NCBI GenBank assembly: GCA_905221605.1
Contig: CAJNDS010000358.1
Span: 575,001 to 617,500, forward strand
DNA length: 42,500 nucleotides
Direction: 5' to 3'
From: Symbiodinium natans
Lineage: Eukaryota > Sar > Dinophyceae > Suessiales > Symbiodiniaceae
The notes beneath the pieces were generated by a model. That model saw nothing but the letters and a program-made list of their open reading frames with translations. It was not told where the DNA came from and made no database searches. Shown one piece after another: positions 28,530 to 37,819 of this stretch. The position numbers and the translations under genes were made by a program. Within the stretch, counting starts at the first letter, position 1, and the number at the start of each line of letters is the position of its first letter.

Positions 28530-29275
28530 CCCTGGCAGGGCAAACTTGGCAACGTGCGGGAAAGAGGGCGGGACGGGTGGCCCGGGGCGGGGGCAACCCT
28601 GGCGGGGCGGCGGCAACCCTGGCAACCCTGGCGGGGGCAACGCTGGTGGGGGCTGGCGGGGGCAACGCTGGCGGGCAACCCTGGCGGGGGCAACCCTGAC
28701 GAACGCAACCCTGGCGGGGCAACCCTGTGAGGGCAACCCTCGCAGAATCCAACCCTACAACCGACCTGGCGGGGGCAACCCTGGCGGTGGGGGCGGGCAT
28801 GCGCTGGAGCCCCTTAAAACATCTCAAAGAAGGACCTAGCCAGTGGCCCTGAAACGTGGGTGGGGGCAAATCTGGCGGGGGCAACCCTGACGGGGGCAAC
28901 CCTGGCGGGGGCAACCCTGATGGGGGCAACCCTGGCGGGGGGCAACCCTGGCAGGGGCAAACCTGGCGGGGGCAACCTGGCCGGGGCAACCAACCCTGGC
29001 GGGGGCAACCCTGGCGGGGCAACCCTGGCGGGGGCAACCCTGGCGGGGACAACCCTGGCGGGGACAACCCTGGCGGGGACAACCCTGGCGGGGACAAGCC
29101 TGGCGGGGGCAACCCTGGCGGGGGCAACCCTGGCGGGGGCAACCCTGGCGGGGGCAACCCTGGTGGGGGCAACCCCGGTAGGCAACCCTGGCGGGCGACC
29201 CTGGCGGGGGCAACCCTGGAGGCGGGGCAACCCTGGCGGGGGCAACCCTGGCGGGGGCAACCTGGCGGGGGCGCA
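28530..29275. repeat. 15-bp minisatellite GGCAACCCTGGCGGG, block 2
   Basis: About 45 units, most regular at 28985-29190 with GACAACCCTGG subvariants amplified in a row. Plus frames read NPGGG or ATLAG repeats, minus frames PPPGL, RQGCP or ARVAP; none is interrupted for long. Confidence 0.97.
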
Positions 29276-29376
29276 ACAGCTTCTCAGGCCCGACCTCCCC
29301 CGCCGGGGTCGCGCGTCGGGGGTTTAGGATTAATCCATTATTACATTGTGCCCTATGGCTAGCAGGGATGCATCAG

Positions 29377-29423
29377 GTGTGGCAAGCTCGATCTGCTTGG
29401 CAAAGCAAGCAGATCTCGAAGCG
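29377..29423 (+). CDS. Candidate exon (CGKLDLLGKASRSRS)
   Basis: Acceptor GATGCATCAG, donor GTAGCG. The open frame extends both ways (CIR upstream; GSVQLYRPPPGAGGLW downstream). An inverted GATCTGCTT / AAGCAGATC lies within. TTTAGGG follows. Confidence 0.55.
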
Positions 29424-29467
29424 GTAGCGTTCAGTTGTACCGGCCGCCGCCTGGCGCGGGCGGCCTA

Positions 29468-29580
29468 TGGTTTAGGGTTTAGGGTTTAGGGTTTAGGGTT
29501 TAGGGTTTAGGGTTTAGGGTTTAGGGTTTAGGGTTTAGGGTTTAGGGTTTAGGGTTTAGGGTTTAGGGTTTAGGGTTTAG
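29468..29580. repeat. TTTAGGG array, 16 units
   Basis: Perfect. Confidence 0.98.
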
Positions 29581-29997
29581 TAGGGTTGATGGGCTTTAAA
29601 GGTCCTAGAAGACCAGTAAACCCTTAAGCCGTTAACTGAATGATGAGAGAGAGGCTTCTGCGAGGGTTTTGCTCATGTACTCTTCCGACCCTAAACCAGT
29701 CTTAAACCCTTAACCCTAAACCCTTAACCCTAAACCCTAAACCCCACACCCCAAACCCTAAACCCTAAACCCTAAGCCCTGACTGAAGAGGCAGCTGGCA
29801 AACTCCCCCCCCGATGGACAATATCCCCAACAGTCACGACCCCCGAGTGAGAAATCAGTTCAGGGTTAAGGGTTCTAAGCGCTCAAAGGGCACCCGCAAG
29901 GACGATGATTTCGACTTGATTTTGGTGTCGGGTTTATGGTTCATTCTTGGGGTTTATGTTTCAAAATTTCTATGTACACATTCATACATCTACGTCT

Positions 29998-30084
29998 CGG
30001 GCAGTTCGTTGAGCACAAGTCTCCGGTCTTGCCGAACACGACGTGTTCAGCAAGACCGAAGACTTTTGCTGAACGAGCTGCCCG
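29998..30084. repeat. 87-bp near-perfect palindrome
   Basis: CGGGCAGTTCGTTGAGCA pairs with TGCTGAACGAGCTGCCCG and the arms meet at GAACACGACGTGTTC. About six mismatches over 43 pairs. Its right arm is also read in the possible exon at 30062. Confidence 0.9.
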
Positions 30085-30173
30085 AAAGCCCGGCCGACGT
30101 GAAGGATGTGGTTGAGAGCATGTGCAGAACAGTCCAGGCAGTGTGGACGTTTTGGTCGGGCAAAGTGATCTGA
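30062..30173 (+). CDS. Possible last exon (LLNELPESPADVKDVVESMC...)
   Basis: Acceptor AGACCGAAG, then open through RTVQAVWTFWSGKVI to TGA at 30171. Composition is good. Overlaps the right palindrome arm. Other frames and the minus strand are open too because of neighbouring repeat. Confidence 0.45.
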
Positions 30174-30307
30174 GGGCCCAGGCTCGACTGGGTGAGGAGG
30201 CGGGTACGCAAGGGAAGACGAGGATCAGCAGCCCCCGGGATGAAGAGGGCAGGCCCGAAAAGGGCGGTGGCCAACATGGATGCCGAAGGTTTGGGGGAAG
30301 TTGTTCT

Positions 30308-30890
30308 TTTTCCCTGTCTCCCCGTCTCCACCTCTCCATTCTCTCCATCTCCCCATCTCCCCATCTCTCCATTTTCTCCACTCTCTCCATCGCTCCATCG
30401 CTCCATCTCTCCATCCTCTCCATCTCTCCATCGCTCCATCTCTCCATCTCTCCATCTCTCCATCTCTCCATCTCTCCATCTCTCCATCTCTCCATCTCTC
30501 CATCTCTCCATCTCTCCATCTCTCCATCTCTCCATCTCTCCATCTCTCCATCTCTCCATCTCTCCATCCTCCATCCATCTCTCCATCTCTCCATCTCTCC
30601 ATCTCTCCATCTCTCCATCTCTCCATCTCTCCATCCCTCCATCTCTCCATCTCTCCATTTCTCCATCTCTCCATCTCTCCATCTCTCCATCGCTCCATCG
30701 CTCCATCTCTCCATCTCTCCATCTCTCCATCTCTCCATCTCTCCATCCCTCCATCCCTCCATCCCTCCATCCCTCCATCTCTCCATCTCTCCATCTCTCC
30801 ATCTCTCCATCTCTCCATCTCTCCATCTCTCCATCTCTCCATCTCTCCATCTCTCCATCTCTCCATCTCTCCATCTCTCCATCTCTCCCC
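30308..30890. repeat. CTCCATCT octanucleotide microsatellite, about 70 units
   Basis: Period 8 with scattered CGCTCCAT and CCCTCCAT variants amplified in small groups. All frames on both strands are open through it (HLSISPS plus, MERWRDGE minus), which is no evidence of coding. Confidence 0.98.
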
Positions 30891-30992
30891 CTCCCCCTCT
30901 GCCTCCCTCTCCCTCACTCTCTCTTTGTTTCTCTCTCTCTCTCTCTTTGTTTCTCTCTCTCTCTCTCTTTCTCTCTCTCTCGCTCTCTATGT
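30891..30992. repeat. CT-rich tract
   Basis: Continuous CT with a CTTTGTTTCTCTCT unit repeated; extends the CTCCATCT array. Confidence 0.97.
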
Positions 30993-31062
30993 CTGTCTCT
31001 AAGGGTGCCCACAAAACCCCAACGCCTAATCCCGAACCTAAAGTAGCTTCGAGGGCTCTGAA

Positions 31063-31169
31063 CCCAAAGAGCCCAATATTGCTTAATTCAGGAATATTCC
31101 TTAAATCATATAGGGATCCTTAATGTGATTTACGGTATATTCCTTAATTAAGCCATATTGGGCTCTGTT
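31063..31169. mobile_element. Element family A, copy 3
   Basis: CCCAAAGAGCCCAATATTGC left, CCATATTGGGCTCTGTT right. Central ATAGGGATCCTTAAT is in the opposite orientation to the 23569 copy. Confidence 0.85.
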
Positions 31170-31830
31170 CAGCCGGAAACTCCTAGCGGCCCATGCCCCA
31201 CAACGGAACCCGTCACTACCCTAAGCCATAAACACCTAGGACCAGGAACTAGCCCTTATTTCCTTGTTTTTAGGCTTGGTGTTCCTCATAACCCCTTGAA
31301 AACAAAAAGGGCGCCTTTTTTTTCCTAGCTTACTCCTGGGTCTAGACCCTAAACCCTCTAACTCTAGCTTTTAGCGCCCAGAGAGACGCCCTGTAGCTTG
31401 GGGATTGCAAACGCGCTTCGACCAGGGAGTATATAGAGGTTAAGCTATGTAGGGTCCTTTTCTGTGGTTTAAATGCTACTTCAAGAAGCCTAAAGAACCC
31501 AAAGCTAGTACTGTATCATCCAGACCAACCTGGTTCTTAGTCGGGAAAGAAGGAATTAGGCGCCCTATCCGACCCCTTAAGGGGAGGTATAGAGGGCATA
31601 TAGCGTAGCGTACCTAATTCTTTACAGTTTTCGATGAAAAAATGTCAGAAAGTCCCCAAATCCCTAAACCCTACTCAACCCCACGGCAATTGCCCCTTAC
31701 TTTGACTTCCAGACCTTTTTTTGGTGCACATTCCGGCGGGTCCAGGTAGGGTGCAGGGCTTAGGGTTTAGGGTGTAGGATGTGTGCTAGGCGAGTAAAGG
31801 AGGGATACCCGTTACGCCTAAAACTTAAAC
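31170..31830. other. No exon seen
   Basis: Holds a family F copy (31247-31330: CTTATTTCCTTGTTTTTAGG, GTTCC, AACAAAAAGGGCGCC), few heptamers, and unique sequence without clear splice sites. Confidence 0.5.
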
Positions 31831-31835
31831 CCTAA

Positions 31836-31905
31836 ACCCTGACCCTAAACCCTAAACCCTAAACCCTAAACCCTAAACCCTAAACCCTAAACCCTAAACC
31901 CTGAA
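31836..31905. repeat. CCCTAAA array, about 9 units
   Basis: Perfect after one CCCTGACC. Confidence 0.97.
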
Positions 31906-31936
31906 AACTCCCAAGTGTCCCTCAAATGCCGGCGAG

Positions 31937-31996
31937 GTGGCCCGGCGGGAGTACCGCCGGCGGTTGCAGAAGCTCTGGCATCTGGGACGAATAGCC
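31937..31996 (+). CDS. Candidate exon, 20 codons (VARREYRRRLQKLWHLGRIA)
   Basis: Acceptor GCCGGCGAG, donor GTCAGG, exactly 60 bases, phase 0. CCCTAAA up, TTTAGGG down. Strongly basic helix. Confidence 0.7.
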
Positions 31997-32044
31997 GTCA
32001 GGGAGGGTTTAGGGTTTAGGGTTTTAGGGTTTAGGGTAAAGCCA

Positions 32045-32130
32045 TTGGAAACCCTACGAGGACCCAGAGGAGGCCCTTGTTGCCATTTTGCAGGGCTTAG
32101 GTTCCCTCACAAGCCCCCAACAACCAAAAA
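32045..32130. repeat. Element family F, diverged copy
   Basis: GGCCCTTGTTGCCATTTTGC, AGGTTCCCT, AACCAAAAAGG, ending in TTTAGGG. Confidence 0.4.
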
Positions 32131-32245
32131 GGTTTAGGGTTTACGGTTCAGGGTTTAGGGTTTAGGGTTTGGGGTTAGTATGAAAAAGGACTGGCCGGTT
32201 GATCCACGTTGTGGGCCCTCTTTTGAGGGGGGGGGGGGGGTTAGG

Positions 32246-32425
32246 GTTCAGGGTTTAGGGGTTTAGGGGTTTAGGGGTTTAGGGGTTTAGGGGTCTAGGG
32301 GTCTAGGGGTCTAGGGGTCTAGGGGTCTAGGGGTCGAGGGGTCGAGGGGTCTAGGGGTCTAGGGGTCTAGGGGTCTAGGGGTCTAGGGGTCTAGGGGTCT
32401 AGGGTCTAGGGGTCTAGGGGTCTAG
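32246..32425. repeat. TCTAGGGG octamer array
   Basis: About 20 units: TTTAGGGG first, then TCTAGGGG with two TCGAGGGG. A variant arose and spread locally. Confidence 0.97.
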
Positions 32426-32507
32426 GGTTTAGGACTTCAGGGGTTTAGGGGTTTAGTTGTGTAGGGTTTAGGGTGTTTAGTCGATAAATTGGCGTATGTT
32501 GTCGTAG

Positions 32508-32549
32508 AGACCAGGAGGAGGACTTCGTCTATCATCAGGATACCCGAAT
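32508..32549 (+). CDS. Candidate exon (DQEEDFVYHQDTR)
   Basis: Acceptor GTTGTCGTAG, donor GTTAGG. The frame continues MLGTRIQSPKEAE. Acidic. TTTAGGG up and CCCTAAA down (less common order). Confidence 0.55.
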
Positions 32550-32640
32550 GTTAGGGACGCGGATCCAAAGCCCCAAGGAAGCCGAAACCCCTAAACCCTT
32601 GACCCTACACCCTTGAACCCCAAAACCCTAAGAAGCCCAG

Positions 32641-32698
32641 GCTAATTGATCGTCGCATTAATGTTATCCCCTGCACACCCCGGTCGTGGCAAGAGCCT
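32641..32698 (+). CDS. Candidate exon (LIDRRINVIPCTPRSWQEP)
   Basis: Acceptor AGAAGCCCAG, one base plus 19 codons, donor GTTGCG. Confidence 0.5.
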
Positions 32699-32876
32699 GT
32701 TGCGCCCTGATTCCTTGCAGCTCTAAACCCTCAGGGTGTAGGTTTTGGGGTCAAGGGACGCTAGTGGGTTTAGGGTTTAGGGTTTAGGGTTCAGGGTTTA
32801 GGGTTTAGGGTTTAGGGTTTGGGGTTTGGGGTTTAGGGTTTGGGGTTCAGACCCTTAAAAACCCTGCATGGCTGAG

Positions 32877-32925
32877 GCACCGCTCCAGGCCCAAGTCTGC
32901 CAGCTGCACCCGGGACAAGCGCGGG
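32877..32925 (+). CDS. Weak candidate exon
   Basis: Acceptor ATGGCTGAG, possible donor GTGGCG. Two frames open (APLQAQVCQLHPGQ or HRSRPKSASCTRDKRG). TTTAGGG on both sides. Confidence 0.35.
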
Positions 32926-33124
32926 GTGGCGGCTCGGGGCGAGACTTTGGGGGGGTGGTGGGGTTTTAGGGTCTATAGGGTTTAGGGTCTAGGGTTAGGG
33001 TTTAGGGTTTCGGGTTTAGGGTTTCGGGTTTAGGGTTAGGGTTTCGGGTTTAGGGTTTAGGGTTTCGGGTTTAGGGTTTAGGGGTTAGGGGAGGGGGCGC
33101 AGGGTTTGGAGTTTGCAGTTCGGG

Positions 33125-33252
33125 TGAAAAGAGGGACCCCTATATAGAACCCCTGTATATACCTTGTATAGTCCCTATATCCCTAAGTACCCCTTAAATA
33201 TCCCCCACCCCTAAGGTCATCTAAAGTCCCTAAAACGGGTCCCTCCTTATTA
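33125..33252. mobile_element. Element family D, copy 2
   Basis: AAGAGGGACCCCTATAT left and AACGGGTCCCTCCTTATT right are inverted; interior TATACCTTGTATAGTCC, CCCTAAGTA. Confidence 0.7.
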
Positions 33253-33781
33253 GTCCCTTGATAGGATATGGCATGTGGTAGTAGGCTGAATGTGTAAGGG
33301 GTTGAGGGCTTTCAGTGAGGATCCCACACCATATGGGATTTTGGATTTGAGTTCATGAAACCTCCCAGACCACCCTCCTATCAAGCCTCAAAGCCCTGTA
33401 AAGCATGTAGACCCTAGAAGCCAGCTAAGCGCCTAAACCACGTAGCTTGCCCACAGATTCCGCCACGTGCAGCACATGCTCCAAACAGACACCTGAACTC
33501 CGGAAGCCCCAAACCCTAAACCCTTAGACCTTAAACCCTAAACCCTTAAGCCCTAAACCCTAAACCCTAAGCCCTAAACCCTAAACCCTAAACCCTAAAG
33601 CGTTGCTGCAGCCTAAGCTCTGAGAGTGCTAAACCTTGATCCTCCGAACACGATCAACCATAAGCTCTCAACCCTAGACCCTATAAACCCTATAAACCCG
33701 ATAAGCCCTAAACCCTAAACCACTACCGCCTGAACCCTAAACCCTAAACCCTTATAAAGCAAACCCTAAACCCTAACCCCC

Positions 33782-33905
33782 TCAACCCCCCCCTCCCCCC
33801 CCCCCCCCAACCTCTCCCCAACCTCCCTCCCTCCAACCTCCCCCCAACCTCCCCCCAACCTCCCCCCAACCTCCCCCCCCAACGTCCCCCCCAACCTCCC
33901 CCCAA
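33782..33905. repeat. CCCCCCAACCT array, 11-bp units
   Basis: Almost pure C with AACCT spacers, ending 17 bases before an exon acceptor, so it may serve as a pyrimidine tract. Confidence 0.95.
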
Positions 33906-33922
33906 CCACCCCAATCACTTAG

Positions 33923-34033
33923 GTGGGCCGTCGCCTCTGGACGGCCAGCTCCTCCCACGTGGCCCGGGGGGGCGTGCTGCCCGCTGGCGTGCCCAGGCCC
34001 CTGACCCCCTCGTGGGTGCAGCTTGGCTTGGGA
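33923..34033 (+). CDS. Candidate exon, 37 codons (VGRRLWTASSSHVARGGVLP...)
   Basis: Acceptor CAATCACTTAG after the C-rich array, donor GTTTTT. Exactly 111 bases, phase 0 both sides; continues AGVPRPLTPSWVQLGLG. Inner GT sites could shorten it. Very GC-rich third positions. Confidence 0.65.
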
Positions 34034-34244
34034 GTTTTTTAGGGCTTAGGGCGCAGGGTTTGTGAGTGACCGAACCCTTAAACCCTATAGACCCTGTAAC
34101 CCTAAACTCTAAACCCCAAATCCTAAACCCTACAGACTAAAACCCTAAACCCTAAACCCCAAATGCCAAATTCTACAGACTAAAACCCTAAACCCTAAAC
34201 CCCAAGCCCTAAACCCTGAACACTTTCGAAAGACGCGCACTCAG

Positions 34245-34308
34245 GCAGGCGGCCGTGAACTCCGTGGTGTCCAGCTCCACTGCACCGAGCCGCACCATTG
34301 AGGCGCAT
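34245..34308 (+). CDS. Candidate exon (QAAVNSVVSSSTAPSRTIEA...)
   Basis: Acceptor CGCGCACTCAG, textbook donor GTGAGA. One base plus 21 codons ending EAH; acceptor GGCAG 4 bases on would give 20 codons in phase 0. CCCTAAA up, TTTAGGG down. Confidence 0.7.
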
Positions 34309-34512
34309 GTGAGATTTGCTTGTTGTGTCTGTGGTTTAGGGTTTAGGGTTTAGGGTTTAGGGTTTTGGGTTTAGGGTTTAGGGTTTAGGGTTTAGGGCTT
34401 GGTGTTTGGGGTTTAGGGTTTAGGGTTGAGGGTTTAGGGTTCAGTGAGGGCTTAGGGAACCCAAAAATTTGCAAACCCTGAACCCTGGACTGAAGCAGTG
34501 TTGGGTTTACAG

Positions 34513-34533
34513 GGCGGTGCCCCGGAACCAGAT
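34513..34533 (+). CDS. Candidate 21-nt microexon (GGAPEPD)
   Basis: Acceptor GGGTTTACAG, donor GTTTTGG. A second frame (RAVPRNQMFWRTPKRGHQD) is open longer. Confidence 0.4.
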
Positions 34534-34636
34534 GTTTTGGCGAACCCCCAAGAGGGGGCATCAGGATTAGGGTTTCGGGTTTAGGCTTTAGGCTTTAGGC
34601 TTTAGGGTTTAGGGTTTAGGAGGGCTTGCGTTGCAG

Positions 34637-34669
34637 ATCATTACAGTACAGATGGCACAGGAACTGGGC
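34637..34669 (+). CDS. Candidate exon (IITVQMAQELG)
   Basis: Acceptor TTGCGTTGCAG, donor GTAGGT, exactly 11 codons. TTTAGGG on both sides. Confidence 0.6.
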
Positions 34670-34829
34670 GTAGGTTTTGGCGCCAGCTTGTGTCTCAGGA
34701 TGTAGGACTGTAGGAATACTCGAGGCTGCCTTTGAACTGACCCTCTTGTAAGGGCCGCCTTCGTGCTAATTGGACAGGGGTCAGGGTTTAGGGTTGCGGT
34801 TTAGGGTTTTAGGGTTTAGGAAGCCCCAG

Positions 34830-34904
34830 AGAGTGATTCTTGCCATCCAGGACCGGGTGCGCCAGGAGTTCAGCTCGCAGGACCCAGTTCTGAGCGTGCA
34901 GGAA
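34830..34904 (+). CDS. Candidate exon, 25 codons (RVILAIQDRVRQEFSSQDPV...)
   Basis: Acceptor GAAGCCCCAG, donor GTGGGG, exactly 75 bases, phase 0; ends LSVQE. Amphipathic helix. Joins the 34637 exon in frame. Confidence 0.75.
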
Positions 34905-34944
34905 GTGGGGTTTAGGGTGTAGGGCTAGGGTTATGGTTCAGGGT

Positions 34945-35157
34945 TTAGGGTTTAGGGTTTAGGGTTTAGGGTTCAAGGTTTAGGGTTTGGGTTTAGGGTT
35001 TAGGGTTTAGGGTTTGGGTTTAGGGTTTAGGGTTTAGGGTTTAGGGTTTAGGGTTTAGGGTTTAGGGTTTAGGGTTTTCGGGTGTAGGGTTTTCGGGTTT
35101 AGGGTTTAGGAGTTAGGGTTTAGGGTTTGGGGTTTGGGTTTAGGGTTTAGGTTTTAG
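34945..35157. repeat. TTTAGGG arrays with TTTGGG units
   Basis: About 28 units in several runs. Confidence 0.97.
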
Positions 35158-35192
35158 GGTGGCCAGGGTGCCCTTCCCTGTGTGGTGATCAG

Positions 35193-35232
35193 GATGATGG
35201 CTCGATTTCGGCCCATGAGGCCCGGCGAATAA
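35193..35232 (+). CDS. Candidate exon, EF-hand-like (DDGSISAHEARRI)
   Basis: D-D-G-S-I-S-x-x-E fits positions 4-12 of an EF-hand loop (Asp5, Gly6, Ile8, Glu12), with positions 1-3 expected from the exon before. Acceptor TGGTGATCAG, donor GTGCCC. Confidence 0.55.
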
Positions 35233-35261
35233 GTGCCCTGGGCTGGAGCGTTTTAAACCCT

Positions 35262-35280
35262 CAACCCTCAGCCCTCAGCC

Positions 35281-35312
<32 letters not shown>

Positions 35313-35325
35313 ACCCTAAACCCTA
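35262..35325. repeat. CCCTCAA variant array
   Basis: About seven units, then CCCTAAA. Confidence 0.95.
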
Positions 35326-35598
35326 AACCCAAGCCGTAGCCCTAAACCCTAAACCGGGCTACCCCGGGGGTTTAGGGCTTAGGGCTTATAGGGTTCAGGG
35401 TTTAGGGTTTAGGGTTAGGGCTTAGGGAATGAATAACTAGGGCTTGGGGTTTCACCCAAACCTTGTTAAACCCCAAGCCCGAAGCTCAAAAAAGTACGTC
35501 ACTCCAAACCCTAAACCCTCAAACCTCAACCCTAAACCATAAGCCCTAAACCCTCAACCCTCAACCCTACACCATCAACCCTAAACCCCAAACCCCAG

Positions 35599-35660
35599 AC
35601 CCTCTCTGCTCCGAACCCATGAGCCCCGCAGAACCCAACAGCATGGATCTAAAGACTACC
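35599..35660 (+). CDS. Weak candidate exon (PLCSEPMSPAEPNSMDLKTT)
   Basis: Acceptor AACCCCAG, one clearly protein-like frame, but no GT donor before CCCTAAA. Needs a non-GT donor or is not an exon. Confidence 0.35.
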
Positions 35661-35826
35661 TTCAACCCTAAACCCTAAACCCTAAACCCTAAACCCTAAA
35701 CCCTGAACCTGTCCAAACCCGTGGGCCCCCACCTCGGGAGCCCCGTTCCTCCCATCCAGCCAAGTCCAAAGCGCAGTCCTCACCCTAGACCCTAAGCCCT
35801 TGGGATGTTTCATATTTTCCCTTGCT

Positions 35827-35948
35827 GGGTTAGGGTTTAGGGTTTAGGGTTTAGGGTTTAGGGTTTAGGGTTTAGGGTTTAGGGTTTAGGGTTTAGGGTT
35901 TAGGGTTTAGGGTTTAGGGTTTAGGGTTTAGGGTTTAGGGTTTAGGGT
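35827..35948. repeat. TTTAGGG array, 17 units
   Basis: Perfect. Confidence 0.98.
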
Positions 35949-35956
35949 AACCGCAG

Positions 35957-36046
35957 CTCTACTATTTCCCAAACCACAACCGGCTCCGCAAGCCCTCTGA
36001 ATCTGAAAGCCCAGACCCGGACTACCAAACACTGCACCCTAAACCC
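35957..36046 (+). CDS. Candidate exon (LYYFPNHNRLRKPSESESPD...)
   Basis: Acceptor GTAACCGCAG, phase 0, open to TAG inside the following CCCTAAA run. No GT donor; a GC donor near 35992 or 36009 is possible, so the 3' end is unsure. Good composition. Confidence 0.5.
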
Positions 36047-36187
36047 TAGACCTCAAAGCGTAAACCCTACAACCCCGAAACCCCAAAGCCCTGAACCTAA
36101 AGCCCTAAGCAAGGGCTCATTGCACTCAGAGCCCTGAACCCTAAACCCTAAACCCTAAACCCTAAACCCTAAACCCTAACCCTACAG

Positions 36188-36235
36188 GCCTGAGCCCGAA
36201 ATCCCTGAGAGGTACCGGCACCACGATCCGATCCT
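36188..36235 (+). CDS. Candidate exon (PEPEIPERYRHHDPI)
   Basis: CCCTAAA, acceptor ACCCTACAG, donors GTACCG (36212) or GTCGCG (36236). The frame runs on as LSRLPRQPRRR to TGA. Confidence 0.55.
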
Positions 36236-36497
36236 GTCGCGCCTCCCTCGTCAGCCCCGACGGAGATGAAGCACCATGACTGGGGGGGGGGGGGATTGGT
36301 TTTAGGTTTTAGGGTTTAGGGTTTAGGGTTTGGGGTTTGGGGTTTGGGGTTTGGGGTTTAGGGTTTTTTTCGGAGTGTGGAGAGACCCGGCCTCAGACTT
36401 TGGCCCCAAACCCGGAATCCAAAACCCCAAACCCTAAACCCGAAAACCTAAACCCTAAACCCTAAACCCTAAACCCTAAACCTTCCTATAAGCCCAG

Positions 36498-36558
36498 CAG
36501 CTTGACGGCCAAATTCATGCAAGTCAGGCATCTTTGGCATCCGACACCCTCGAGGGGG
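36498..36558 (+). CDS. Candidate exon (QLDGQIHASQASLASDTLEG)
   Basis: Acceptor TATAAGCCCAG, textbook donor GTGAGC, 20 codons plus one base. CCCTAAA up, TTTAGGG down. Confidence 0.65.
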
Positions 36559-37118
36559 GTGAGCAAGGGCGCCTCTTTCGGAAGGCCGGGCTTTCAGGGT
36601 GTAGGGTTTGGGGTTTGGGGTTTGAGGTTTAGGGTTTAGGGTTTAGGGGATTCGGGTTGAGGGTTTAACCTTCGCGTTGAGGGTCTAGGGCTTAGGGCTT
36701 CGGGGTTTCGGGACTCGGGACTGCTTCTTGTTGCTGACACGTTGTGGGAATCCCGGGCGGGCGGAGTTTCGGGTTCAGCAGGCAGGGGTAGGAGTGAAGG
36801 TTTAGGGAACACTAAACCCTACACCTCTCTCGAGAGTGGGCCCTTATCTCTCTGTTTAGGGGGTTTAGGGTTTAGGGTTTCGGGTTCACTTGCAACCTTG
36901 AACAGGTATCATCTCTATTCCTAGGCTTCAGGGGATCTATTGCTGAGGCCCAGGATCATATTAACTTACTCAGGGGAGCTTGTCCTCGTTTGGGTTTTGG
37001 GGTTTAGGGTTTTGGGTTCTGGGTTTAGGGCTTAGGGTTTTGGGTTTAGGGCTTTGGGTTTTGGGTGAAGGAAGTCATACCCGGACCCTCTAAGAGGTGC
37101 CCCTTAATAGACTCCCCA

Positions 37119-37219
37119 GATCTTCCAAAACCCCTTAACTAGGAATATGCCCTAATTCATAATCATGATCCTTAGTATCAACTAAGGTATATTCCTTAAT
37201 TCAGGGGTTTTGGAAGATC
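37119..37219. mobile_element. Family A-like palindrome with new ends
   Basis: Outer arms GATCTTCCAAAACCCC / GGGGTTTTGGAAGATC; inner TAGGAATATGCC and GGTATATTCCTTAATT and a central GATCCTTAGTAT resemble family A. Confidence 0.75.
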
Positions 37220-37326
37220 GGGGTCCTACTCTGGCCCTTAAATTCCCTTCGCGGATCCTTACAAGGGTTTTGGAAGATCTGGGGCCTACTCTGGACCTTA
37301 AATTCCCTTCGCGGATCCTTACAAGG
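37205..37326. repeat. 60-bp tandem duplication
   Basis: GGGTTTTGGAAGATC through TTCGCGGATCCTTACAA twice, exactly 60 bases apart. The first unit begins in the right arm of the palindrome. Confidence 0.95.
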
Positions 37327-37375
37327 GGGTCCCCAATCCCAAGAGTACAACCTTACGGGTCCAAACTTATAAACC

Positions 37376-37440
37376 CCAAACCCCAAACCCCAAACCCCAA
37401 ACCCCAAACCCCAAACCCCAAACCCTAAACCCTAAACCCC
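37376..37440. repeat. CCCCAAA variant array
   Basis: Eight CCCCAAA units in a row, then mixed CCCTAAA. Confidence 0.97.
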
Positions 37441-37506
37441 AAACCCCACACCCTAAACCCTAAACCCTAAACCCTAAATCCTAAACCCAGTTCTTTGGGT
37501 TAAGAG

Positions 37507-37576
37507 CTTCGGAAGGCCGACGTCCTCTTGGCTTTCGACCTCTACCGCGACGAGTACTGGCTCAGGGAGGGCGGGG
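37507..37576 (+). CDS. Candidate exon, 23 codons (LRKADVLLAFDLYRDEYWLR...)
   Basis: Acceptor GGTTAAGAG, donor GTATGC. Strong amphipathic helix, aromatic-rich, similar in feel to the helix before an EF-hand loop. Upstream and downstream arrays are both CCCTAAA-type. Confidence 0.7.
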
Positions 37577-37783
37577 GTATGCGCTCGCTGCTCCTTGGGT
37601 CAACATGGAGACCCTACACCCTAAACCCCAAACCCTAAACCCTAGACCCCAAACCCTAAACCCCAAATCCTAAAACCTAAACCCTAAACCCTAAACTCCA
37701 AACCCTAATCCCTAAACCCCAAACCCAAAACACTAAACCCCAAACCCCAAACCCTAAAACGTAATTTCCACCCCAGGCTTCAG

Positions 37784-37819
37784 GCTGGAATGCCGCTTCA
37801 TCCGCCCCGAGACTCGGAG
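37784..37819 (+). CDS. Candidate exon (LECRFIRPETR)
   Basis: Acceptor CAGGCTTCAG, donor GTCTTTAGGG. A second frame (AGMPLHPPRDSE) fills the 36 bases in phase 0. Confidence 0.45.

Noticed and set aside
26068-29276. Long Pro/Gly/Leu or Arg/Gln/Cys open frames on both strands
   Set aside because: Products of the 15-base minisatellite; up to six frames are open at once and no frame keeps one repeat throughout.
29941-31123. Very long open frames with HLSISPS or MERWRDGE repeats
   Set aside because: They translate a CTCCATCT microsatellite whose 8-base period leaves all frames open; no flanking gene structure supports coding.
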